Positions 55,732 through 63,188 of a stretch of DNA of 64,000 bases are shown here, one piece after another (the first letter of the stretch is position 1; every line of letters starts with the position of its first letter). The notes beneath the pieces were generated by a model. The model was given only the letters and a program-made list of their open reading frames with translations, had not been told where the DNA came from and did no database searches. Position numbers and translations under genes: made by a program. The DNA is from Rhizobiaceae bacterium (GTDB lineage Bacteria; Pseudomonadota; Alphaproteobacteria; Rhizobiales; Rhizobiaceae): the NCBI GenBank assembly GCA_017643025.1, contig JAEPOG010000001.1, positions 310,001 through 374,000 on the forward strand, written 5' to 3'.

Positions 55732-55762
55732 GAGATAATCCTTCCAGTCACTGGAAGGTCAA
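55732..55762 (-). promoter_or_regulatory. CueR operator and promoter of copA-cueR
   Basis: On the minus strand TTGACC (55762-55757) and TATCTC (55737-55732) are 19 bp apart, the overlong spacer typical of MerR-type promoters. A perfect dyad CCTTCCAG-N3-CTGGAAGG (55740-55758) fills the spacer. Confidence 0.9.
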
Positions 55763-55780
55763 GAGGTATTTTTAGACAGC

Positions 55781-55808
55781 CCGGGCCGCGGTCTTGCACG
55801 CGGCCCGG
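55781..55808 (-). terminator. Strong hairpin after the LigM-type gene
   Basis: A 10-bp perfect stem, CCGGGCCGCG with CGCGGCCCGG, loop 8 nt, 11 nt after the stop at 55819 and before the copA promoter. There is no T-run, so it may act as a 3'-end stabiliser or a non-canonical terminator. Confidence 0.55.
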
Positions 55809-55818
55809 AAGTTCGAAA

Positions 55819-57231
55819 TCAGGCGCTCTTCCTGGTGCGCCAGCTATCCTCGGCGTAGCTCTCTCGCGCCTCCCGCGAATAGGGCGTCGGCGAAACGCGC
55901 ACCCTGATCTCTGCCTGCTTGTGGCGCTCGGTGGACGTCTTGTTGCTGCCGCCGTCGGGTTCGCCCCAGACAAGCGTCAGCACGTCGCCTTCCTGCACAT
56001 CCTGGCTCACCACCCCAAGCGAAAGCACGCAGCGCTCGTTGAAGGAGTAGCCGTTGAACATCGACATGCCGACCTGCTTGCCGTCGCGCATGATGAGGTC
56101 GGCCGACGACGAGGCATAGTTCGGCTGCGGGAAGTCGATCCATTTGTATGGCGTGCCGTCCTCGAAGCCGGAGGCGATGACCTTGAGCACGTCGTCGCGG
56201 TTCCATTCGAAGGTGACTTTCTTGCGGTTCGGGCCGTCCTTCATCTTCGCCAGTGCGTCCTTGCCGATAAAGTCGGACTTCCAGCCAATATAGAAGCCGT
56301 AGCCCAGTTCGAACGGGTTGACGTAGTAGTCCTCGATGTTCTTCGACACCATCGAGCCGCCGATGGAGCCCATCGCCTCGTAGCTGTTGGCGCCGAGCCA
56401 CTGCCGGTATTCCTTCAGCATGCCGTCACCGGTGTAGATGCCGGGCAGCGGCGAGGGAATCCAGCCCGATTCCAGCGTGTTGGTCGAGTAGGCGCGGCTG
56501 CCGCACGGAACGAGGTTCACGCCGGCGTCGCGGGCGGCTTGCATGATGGTCGACTGGATGTAGCTCTTGTCGGCGTATGGACCCCAGATTTCCAGCCCCG
56601 GCGCACCGGACATGCCATGGCGCAGCGCCTGCACGCGCTTGGAACCGACATTGATCCAGTCGACATGGAAGAACTTCACGTCGGGAATTGGCCCGCCATT
56701 CATCTTCTCGAAGACCTTTGACGCGTCCGGTCCCTGGATCTGAAACCGATAGTGCGTGCGGTAGATCGCCTTGCCGTCCGGTCGCGAATCCGAGCGCGGG
56801 TCGCGGTGCAGCCGCACGTTCCATTTGCCCACGGCCTGCTGGAACTCGACCCAGTTTGCCGTCGGCGCGCGGCCAACGAGGACGAACTTGTCCTCGCGCT
56901 CGCGGAAAATGATCATGTCGCCGATGACATGGCCTGCGGGCGTCACCGGCACGAAGTGCTTGGCGCGGTTCAGGTCGAAATTGGCGAAAGAGTTGATGCC
57001 GACATGATCGAGGAATTCCGCCGCCTGCGGCCCTTCCACGATGAGCTCGTCCATGTGGTGCGTCTGGTCGAACAGGACAGCGCTGTCGCGCCAGGCCCGC
57101 TGCTCGTCGCGCCAGTTGGTGAACTCGGGCGCCACCACCGGATAGACATACATACCGATCTGAGAATTGCGCAGCATATCGACGGCGTTGCCCTTCTCCG
57201 TGAGCACCGTCTCCAGGCTTGAACCTGACAT
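55819..57231 (-). CDS. GcvT-fold methyltransferase of the LigM (THF-dependent O-demethylase) type
   Basis: A 470-residue protein. LRNSQIGMYVYPVV, EFTNWRDEQRAWRDSAVLFDQTHHM, FVPVTPAGHVIGDMIIF, RHGMSGAPGLEIWGPY and NTLESGWIPSPLPGIYTG closely match vanillate/3-O-methylgallate demethylase LigM of sphingomonads, of the same length, which passes the methyl group to tetrahydrofolate. Substrate in this organism is not proven; N-methyl compounds are an alternative. Start at 57231 with GGGAGGA. A TGTATACA box overlaps its promoter. It follows the second Liv operon. Confidence 0.85.
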   Translation of the reverse strand: MSGSSLETVLTEKGNAVDMLRNSQIGMYVYPVVAPEFTNWRDEQRAWRDSAVLFDQTHHMDELIVEGPQAAEFLDHVGINSFANFDLNRAKHFVPVTPAGHVIGDMIIFREREDKFVLVGRAPTANWVEFQQAVGKWNVRLHRDPRSDSRPDGKAIYRTHYRFQIQGPDASKVFEKMNGGPIPDVKFFHVDWINVGSKRVQALRHGMSGAPGLEIWGPYADKSYIQSTIMQAARDAGVNLVPCGSRAYSTNTLESGWIPSPLPGIYTGDGMLKEYRQWLGANSYEAMGSIGGSMVSKNIEDYYVNPFELGYGFYIGWKSDFIGKDALAKMKDGPNRKKVTFEWNRDDVLKVIASGFEDGTPYKWIDFPQPNYASSSADLIMRDGKQVGMSMFNGYSFNERCVLSLGVVSQDVQEGDVLTLVWGEPDGGSNKTSTERHKQAEIRVRVSPTPYSREARESYAEDSWRTRKSA

Positions 57232-57252
57232 CGTTAGTCCTCCCATACAGAT

Positions 57253-57260
57253 TGTATACA
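57253..57260. promoter_or_regulatory. TGTATACA box 1, in the LigM-type gene promoter
   Basis: Perfect 8-bp palindrome 22 nt before the start codon, overlapping a TATACAAT-like -10 on the minus strand. One of four copies in this locus. Confidence 0.6.
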
Positions 57261-57384
57261 TAATGTGCCGCAGGCACGCCGCCAGCGCAAGCGCAGATGC
57301 ACGAGTGGGCGCGCAAATGATGCCGATTGAGACCATGGGTGGCCGCATCGAAACGACCAGCCCACATTCGTCCCATCGCGAATG

Positions 57385-57392
57385 TGTATACA
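57385..57392. promoter_or_regulatory. TGTATACA box 2, upstream of the LigM-type gene
   Basis: Second exact copy, 132 bp from box 1 and 30 nt after the livF2 stop, next to a hairpin CCGGCG/CGCCGG (57395-57411). Confidence 0.6.
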
Positions 57393-57422
57393 TACCGGCG
57401 AAACCCGCCGGCCGCGCTCCAG

Positions 57423-58145
57423 CTAAGCGGCCGAGCCAGTCAGGTTGAGCCCGATATAGCGGTCCAGTGTCGCCTGATCGTTGAGCAGCTCGTCAGAGCG
57501 GGCCTGATGCGCGACGACGCCCCGCTCCAGGATGATCGCCTGGTCCGTCAGCCTTAGCGCCACGTCGGCATGCTGCTCGACCAGCACCAGCGCGATGCCC
57601 TCGTCCTGCGCCATTTTCCGGATCGCGCCAGTGAGTTCCTCCACGATGATGGGCGCAAGCCCCTCCAGCGGCTCGTCCAGCAAAAGCACCGAGGGATTGG
57701 TCATCAGCGTGCGGGCGATGGTCAGCATCTGCTGCTCTCCGCCCGAGAGCTGGTTGCCCATGTTCTGGCGCCGCTCCTTGAGCCGTGGGAAGAGACCGTA
57801 GATCGAATCGAGGTTCCAGCGGCCGCGCGTGGCGGCGACCGTCAGGTTTTCCTCGACATTGAGCGAGGGGAACACCTCGCGCTCCTGCGGGACCCAGCCC
57901 AGCCCCGCCCTCGCCCGCAGGTGTGGCTGCAGCCGTGACACGTCCCTGCCCTGCAGCGTGATCGATCCGCGCATCAGCGGCACGATGCCCATCATTGTCA
58001 GCAGAAGCGTAGACTTGCCGACTCCGTTTCTGCCGAGCACGGCAAGGCTGCCGTTCGCCGGCACCGATACGGAGACTCCGTCGAGCACCACGGCCTCGCC
58101 ATAACCCGAGCGCACGTCTTTGAGTTCGAGAAGCGCCTCAGCCAT
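57423..58145 (-). CDS. livF: ABC transporter ATP-binding protein LivF-type (second set)
   Basis: A 240-residue ATPase with Walker A GRNGVGKST, signature LSGGEQQML and Walker B VLLLDEPLEGLAP, of LivF type. ATG at 58145 lies within the end of livG2 (8-nt overlap). It is the last gene of the second Liv set; a short hairpin without T-run follows. Confidence 0.93.
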   Translation of the reverse strand: MAEALLELKDVRSGYGEAVVLDGVSVSVPANGSLAVLGRNGVGKSTLLLTMMGIVPLMRGSITLQGRDVSRLQPHLRARAGLGWVPQEREVFPSLNVEENLTVAATRGRWNLDSIYGLFPRLKERRQNMGNQLSGGEQQMLTIARTLMTNPSVLLLDEPLEGLAPIIVEELTGAIRKMAQDEGIALVLVEQHADVALRLTDQAIILERGVVAHQARSDELLNDQATLDRYIGLNLTGSAA

Positions 58146-58899
58146 GGTGGGCGTTCCCGAGATAGACCTCGCGCACGCGCGGGTCACTGCGCACCACCTC
58201 CGGCTCCGCTTCGAGCAACACGCCGCCCGACACCAGCACGATGATGCGTGTCGCGAACTTGAAGACGATGTTCATGTCGTGCTCGATGAAAAGCACCGAG
58301 ATGTCGTCCGGCAGCGCCGCCACCACCTCGAACAGCATCGCGCTTTCGTCCTTCGGCACGCCGGCGGCGGGCTCGTCGAGCAGCAGAACCTTCGGCTTCG
58401 TTGCCAGCGCCAGCGCGATTTCGAGCAACCGCTGCTGGCCATAAGCGAGCGTGCGCGTTTCGCTGGTGGCGACATTGCCCAGCCCCAGCTGCTGCAGCGT
58501 TTCGAAGCTTTCCTCGACCGTTTCCTTGTGGTCGGTCAGGCTGCGCCAGAACTGACCGGCCTGCTGCTTGCGCTCCGCCACCGCGAGCGTCACCGCCTCA
58601 ATTGGCGTGAGCGCCGGGAAAAGCGTGTTGATCTGGAAGGTACGGGTGAGACCGCGGCGCACGCGCCCAGCGGTTGCTACGGCGGTCACATCCTCATCGT
58701 GCAGGAGTATCCTGCCGGAATCCGGCTTCGTTTGCCCCGTTATGAGGTTGATTAGCGTGGTCTTGCCGGCGCCGTTCGGACCGATCAGCGCATGGCGCGC
58801 TCCGCGCGGCAAGGAGATCGAGACGTCTCGCGCCACCTGCAGCGAACCGAAATTCTTGCACACGGCTTCGGTGCGCAGCACGCTATCGCCTGTCGTCAT
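58138..58899 (-). CDS. livG: ABC transporter ATP-binding protein LivG-type (second set)
   Basis: A 253-residue ATPase: Walker A GPNGAGKTT, LTRTFQINTLFPALTPIEAV, signature-like LAYGQQRLLEIALAL and Walker B VLLLDEPAAGVPKDE. ATG at 58899 overlaps the livM2 stop by 4 nt, fixing the start although the frame is open to 59379. Proteins of this subgroup often occur in importers for aromatic or methylated carboxylates, which is only suggestive. Confidence 0.92.
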   Translation of the reverse strand: MTTGDSVLRTEAVCKNFGSLQVARDVSISLPRGARHALIGPNGAGKTTLINLITGQTKPDSGRILLHDEDVTAVATAGRVRRGLTRTFQINTLFPALTPIEAVTLAVAERKQQAGQFWRSLTDHKETVEESFETLQQLGLGNVATSETRTLAYGQQRLLEIALALATKPKVLLLDEPAAGVPKDESAMLFEVVAALPDDISVLFIEHDMNIVFKFATRIIVLVSGGVLLEAEPEVVRSDPRVREVYLGNAHHG

Positions 58900-59909
58900 C
58901 GGCCAAACCTCCGCACGAGGTCCGACAGGCGGCCGAGAATGCCCTTGGGCATGAACAGCACAACCACCATCAGCAGCAGGCCGATCCAGAAATACCAGTA
59001 TTGCGGATTGATGCCGGCAAGCTGGTCGCGCATCAGAAGGAAGATCAGAGCGCCGAGGATCGCCCCGTAGAGCCGGCCCGTGCCGCCGAGGATCAGCATC
59101 ACCACGACATCGGCCGAGCGCTGGAAGCTGAGCACTTCGAGCGTGACGAAATTCGTCGTCTGCGTCAGCATCGCTCCGGCGATGCCGGCGATGACGGCGG
59201 AAATCGTATAGATCTTCTGCAGGTGCCAGCGATATTCCGAGCCGATGACCGGCATGCGCGCGGTGTTTTCGCGAATGCCGCGCAGCGCCAGCCCGAATGA
59301 GGAATTGACGATCCTGCGGCTCGCCAGGAAGCCGATCAGCAGCGCTGCCAGCGAATAGCCATAGGCAGTGTAGCCCCATAAATCGAACCGGAAATAGCCA
59401 AGGATGTCCCAGGTCTTGACGCCGAGAAGGCCGTCCGTGCCGCCGGTAAGCCAGCTCATGGAATTGGCGAGTTCATAGGTGAGCAGCCCGAGCCCAAGCG
59501 TTACCATGATCAGCGCCAGATGCTGCACGCGCACGATAAGGAAGCTGACCAGGAAACCGACGAGTCCGGCGAACGCGCCTGAAATCATCAGCCCCGTGAT
59601 CGGCTCGCCCCAGCCCAGCTTGGCGCTGAGCAGCCCCGCGACATAGGCGCCGAGCCCGAAGAACATGGCGTGACCCAGCGTCACGATGCCGGCATAGCCG
59701 AGGATCAGGTCGACCGAGATAGCGAACAGCGCGGCAATTGCGATCTGGCTGAACAGCGTCAGATAGGTGGGAAAGAAGAAGAACGGGATCAGCGCGGCGA
59801 CCCAGAACAGGAGCTCGAACACCGACCAGCGGCTCTGTCCTTTCAGCCACTCTAGCGGCTGTTGCACAGCCGTCGAACGCCGCTCGATCTGGGTGTGCTC
59901 GGCGCTCAT
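58896..59909 (-). CDS. livM: ABC transporter permease LivM-type (second set)
   Basis: A 337-residue permease with about nine spans, the family signature LILGYAGIVTLGHAMFFGLGAYVAGLL and coupling loop LRGIRENTARMPVIG. It overlaps livH2 and livG2 by 4 nt each. Confidence 0.93.
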   Translation of the reverse strand: MSAEHTQIERRSTAVQQPLEWLKGQSRWSVFELLFWVAALIPFFFFPTYLTLFSQIAIAALFAISVDLILGYAGIVTLGHAMFFGLGAYVAGLLSAKLGWGEPITGLMISGAFAGLVGFLVSFLIVRVQHLALIMVTLGLGLLTYELANSMSWLTGGTDGLLGVKTWDILGYFRFDLWGYTAYGYSLAALLIGFLASRRIVNSSFGLALRGIRENTARMPVIGSEYRWHLQKIYTISAVIAGIAGAMLTQTTNFVTLEVLSFQRSADVVVMLILGGTGRLYGAILGALIFLLMRDQLAGINPQYWYFWIGLLLMVVVLFMPKGILGRLSDLVRRFGR

Positions 59910-60769
59910 CTTTTACCGAACAGTCCGAGCGGCCGCACCAGAAGTATGCCGACCAGAAGCAGATAGATCAGGAACGAGCCGATTTCGGGCACGAAATATT
60001 TGCCGGCCACGTCGCCGATACCGAGCAGCGCCGCACCGACAAACGAGCCGGCGACCGAGCCGAGCCCGCCGACCGCAACCACGATCAGCACATAGACGAG
60101 GAAGTGGAAGCCGAAGGACGGATCAAGGCCGACGATTTCGATGGCTAGCGCACCGCCGAGCCCGGCAAGGCCGCTGCCCAGAGCGAAGGTGACTGCAAAT
60201 ATGCGCTCGACATCGAGGCCCAGCCCCTGCGCCACGCGCTGGTTGTCGACGGAAGCCCTGATCTGCGCACCCATGCGCGTCTGCTCCAGCCCGAAATAGA
60301 CCAGCGCGACGATGACAAGCGCTATCGCGATCAGGAAGATGCGGTAGACGCCCAACCGCAGGCCGGCGATTTCCACCGAGCCGCGCAGCCAACTGGGCAG
60401 CACGATCGGCTGCTGCCCGGTGCCGAAGAAATAGGTGGCGACCGCGGTCGCCACGAACACCAGGCCGATGGTGAACAGGACCTGGTTGAGTTCGCCGGCC
60501 CGGTAGAGCCGGCGAAACAATGTGCGTTCAAAGAAGACGCTGACGAGCGCCGCTATCAGAAAGGCCGCCGGCAGCGTGAGCAGGAACGGGACGCCGAACT
60601 GCCGCATCGCGAGCACGGTGACGTAGCCGCCGATCATGCCGAATGCGCCATGCGCCAGGTTGATGAAGTTCATCAGACCGAGCGTGACCGACAGGCCCAC
60701 CGACAGGACGAACAAAAGCATCCCGAAGGCGAACCCGTCGAACAGAACGATGGCAATGTTCCCGATCAC
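59906..60769 (-). CDS. livH: ABC transporter permease LivH-type (second set)
   Basis: A 287-residue permease with eight or so spans; FGMLLFVLSVGLSVTLGLMNFINLAHGAFGMIGGY is the LivH signature, and QIRASVDNQRVAQGLGL the coupling loop. It starts 40 nt after livK2 and is coupled to livM2 by a 4-nt overlap. Confidence 0.93.
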   Translation of the reverse strand: MIGNIAIVLFDGFAFGMLLFVLSVGLSVTLGLMNFINLAHGAFGMIGGYVTVLAMRQFGVPFLLTLPAAFLIAALVSVFFERTLFRRLYRAGELNQVLFTIGLVFVATAVATYFFGTGQQPIVLPSWLRGSVEIAGLRLGVYRIFLIAIALVIVALVYFGLEQTRMGAQIRASVDNQRVAQGLGLDVERIFAVTFALGSGLAGLGGALAIEIVGLDPSFGFHFLVYVLIVVAVGGLGSVAGSFVGAALLGIGDVAGKYFVPEIGSFLIYLLLVGILLVRPLGLFGKR

Positions 60770-60809
60770 GGGTCAGGCATACCTGCTGTCTTGAGAAGCG
60801 AAAAGTGCC

Positions 60810-61988
60810 TCAGTTCGCTCCGTGCAGCGGGTCCTTCACCTCCGGAATCGAGTGGATGATGACGTTCTGCAACTCGCCATCGACCTCCTGCACCTCGCGG
60901 ATGTAGACGGTCTGCACGATATCGCGGGTTTCGGGATCGATCATCACCGGGCCGCGCGGGCTGTCCCACGCCATTCCCTTGGCCGCTTCCACGAACGCCT
61001 CTGCGCTCGAGTCGCCGTTGGTCGCCTTCAGCGCCTCGTAGATCAGGTGCATGCCGTCATAGCCGCCGATCGAGAACAGGTCGGGCTTACGGCCGTTGTT
61101 GGCGGCCATGTAGCCGTCCACATATGCCTTGTTGAGCGGATCGTCGCGCTCGAGCGTGTAGTGGAAGGTCGTGATGACGCCGCGCGCCGTCTCACCCATG
61201 CTCTCCAATGCTTCCGGATGGGTCAGTTCGCCCTGGGCGAGGATCTTCACGTCCGGCGGGGCCAGACCGCGGTCGACCAGCGCCTTGCCGATGGCCGCCG
61301 GCTGCGCGCCACCCGGCACGAAGATGTAGACGGCTTCCGGATTGGCGTCCCTCACCCGCTGCACATAAGCGGAGAAGTCAGGGTTGGCGACCGGAGTACG
61401 GTCGGAACCAAGGATCTCACCACCGGCTTCGGTGAAGCCCTTGGCAAACGAGGCTTCGGCGTCATGGCCCGGGCCGTAATCGGCGACCAGCGTGTAGGCC
61501 TGCTTCACACCAGCCTCTTCGGCGGCCCATTTGCCGAAGGCGTAGTTGAGCTGCGGAATGGTGACCGAGGTGCGCACGATGTTCGGTGAGCGCTCTGTCA
61601 CGATCGACGTTGCGGCGTTCATCACAACCATCGGCACATTGGCCTCGGTCGCGACGGGAGCGGCGCCCAGCGCCTCGGGCGTGAGTGCGAAGCCGGCCAG
61701 GATGTCGACCTGATCGCGCACGACCAGTTCCTGCGCAGCGCGCTGCGCGGCGTCGGCGGCCGGGCCGCCTGTGTCCTTCTTGATCAGCTCGATCTTGCGG
61801 CCGGCAACCTCGCCACCATGCTCCGCGATGTAGAGGTCGATGCCCGCCTGAAGCTGGTTGGCGGCGTCCGCGAACGGACCCGAATAGGGCAGAATCACGC
61901 CGATTTTCAGCGTTTCCTGCGCGGTTGCGGTCGTTGCCCAGCCCATAGCGAGCCCGAGCGCCAGCGCCGCGGTAATCCTCTTGACCAT
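60810..61988 (-). CDS. livK: Branched-chain amino acid-type ABC substrate-binding protein (second set)
   Basis: A 392-residue periplasmic binding protein with signal peptide MVKRITAALALGLAMGWATTATAQ and mature start ETLKIGVILPYSGPFADAANQLQAGIDLYIAEHGG. Type I fold. Its likely ligand is the substrate of the LigM-type enzyme, inferred from the shared TGTATACA boxes. First gene of the livK-H-M-G-F-ligM-type run. Confidence 0.92.
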   Translation of the reverse strand: MVKRITAALALGLAMGWATTATAQETLKIGVILPYSGPFADAANQLQAGIDLYIAEHGGEVAGRKIELIKKDTGGPAADAAQRAAQELVVRDQVDILAGFALTPEALGAAPVATEANVPMVVMNAATSIVTERSPNIVRTSVTIPQLNYAFGKWAAEEAGVKQAYTLVADYGPGHDAEASFAKGFTEAGGEILGSDRTPVANPDFSAYVQRVRDANPEAVYIFVPGGAQPAAIGKALVDRGLAPPDVKILAQGELTHPEALESMGETARGVITTFHYTLERDDPLNKAYVDGYMAANNGRKPDLFSIGGYDGMHLIYEALKATNGDSSAEAFVEAAKGMAWDSPRGPVMIDPETRDIVQTVYIREVQEVDGELQNVIIHSIPEVKDPLHGAN

Positions 61989-62061
61989 ATCAATCCTCCC
62001 TGGTGCCGAATTAGCGGCTTTGCCGTTTCACGCGGGCTTGGCGGCCCCGCGCAACTTCATT

Positions 62062-62069
62062 GTATACAC
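62062..62069. promoter_or_regulatory. TGTATACA box 3, in the livK2 promoter
   Basis: Exact copy about 75 nt before livK2. On the minus strand it overlaps TACAAT, a -10 candidate 16 bp after TTGGAA. Confidence 0.6.
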
Positions 62070-62202
62070 CCGGTATGAAATTCCAAGTGCGCGCCGCTCC
62101 GATTTCTGCAGGCTTGCGATCGAAAACCTCATTTGTTTTCAAGCTGCCAGCAGCGCGGGCGGCTAGTGGAATGCCCTGCGGCTTTGCCCGTCCGGGCGTT
62201 TG

Positions 62203-62210
62203 TGTATACA
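62203..62210. promoter_or_regulatory. TGTATACA box 4, in the AEC gene promoter
   Basis: Exact copy 43 nt before the AEC start at 62253 and 141 bp from box 3. The two boxes serve the divergent livK2 and AEC genes. Confidence 0.6.
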
Positions 62211-62252
62211 TCAGGCGTCACTCGCCGCGAATCCGCAGGGCAGCCTCACCAC

Positions 62253-63185
62253 ATGATCGACCTTGTGTCTTCAATCCTCCCGATCGCCCTTCTGGTCGGG
62301 CTGGGGTTCGTGGCCGTCTACACAAATGCGCTCAGTTCCGAACTCGTCAAGGCGCTGGGGCAGTTCGTCCTGCATTTTGCCCTGCCTGCGCTGGTTCTGT
62401 CCGCGCTACTGCGACAGGACCTGCGCGAGACGCTCAACTGGGGCTACCTGATCGCATATGGCGGCGGATCGCTGCTCACCTTTACCGCTGTGTTTGCGAC
62501 AATGCGCTTCGCCATGGCGCGGTCGACCGGCCTCTCGGCCGTCGCCGCCCTTGGCGGCTCCGCATCCAACTCCGGTTTCGTCGGCTTTCCGGTCGCGTCG
62601 CTGACGCTTGGCGCGCCGGCGTTGACCGCACTGCCGCTCTGCATGGTGGTCGAGAATATCCTCATCGTCCCGCTGGCGCTCGCGCTGGCCGAATCGGCCG
62701 ATGCGGGCAATGGCCGTCCGCTCGCCGCACTGCGAAGCACCGCGTTGAGGCTCGCCCGCATGCCGCTGATCCTGGCCATCGTCGCCGGCGTCGTGCTGTC
62801 GGCGCTCGGCGTCAATCTGCCTCTCCCGGTCGTCACCGCCGTCGGCATGATGGCTGACGCCGCCATCCCCTGTGCGTTGATCGTCGTCGGGGGCACGCTT
62901 GCGTCGCTAGAGGTCCGTTCGGTCGCCGCCGACGTGCTGCCCGTCGCGCTCGGCAAGCTGATCCTTCACCCGCTTCTGGTCGGGCTGAGCTTCTTCCTGG
63001 TCGGCGGAATACCGACCGAACTGATGGCTGCCGGCATCATATTCGCAGCAGCTCCGATGATCACCGTCTACCCGATCCTCGGTGCGCGTTTTGGCCACGA
63101 GCGGCTGGCGGCGGCGGCCCTGCTCGCAACGACGCTGGCGGGCGCGGCAACCATGGTCGCCGCCCTCGCCTACGCATTGCCATAG
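62253..63185 (+). CDS. AEC family transporter (second copy)
   Basis: A 310-residue membrane protein with about ten spans: MIDLVSSILPIALLVGLGFVAVY opens the first half, and GGSASNSGFVGFPVASLTLG holds the conserved Asn-Gly crossing of AEC carriers. Only weakly like the AEC protein at 26.7 kb. It is divergent from livK2 and shares its control box, so it probably moves a related small carboxylate, perhaps exporting a product. ATG at 62253; frame open to 62133. Confidence 0.88.
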   Translation: MIDLVSSILPIALLVGLGFVAVYTNALSSELVKALGQFVLHFALPALVLSALLRQDLRETLNWGYLIAYGGGSLLTFTAVFATMRFAMARSTGLSAVAALGGSASNSGFVGFPVASLTLGAPALTALPLCMVVENILIVPLALALAESADAGNGRPLAALRSTALRLARMPLILAIVAGVVLSALGVNLPLPVVTAVGMMADAAIPCALIVVGGTLASLEVRSVAADVLPVALGKLILHPLLVGLSFFLVGGIPTELMAAGIIFAAAPMITVYPILGARFGHERLAAAALLATTLAGAATMVAALAYALP

Positions 63186-63188
63186 CGC

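Noticed and set aside
57395..57411. Hairpin CCGGCG/CGCCGG after livF2 as a terminator
   Set aside because: Stem is only 6 bp with no T-run, so I do not call it a terminator; readthrough into the LigM-type gene remains possible.
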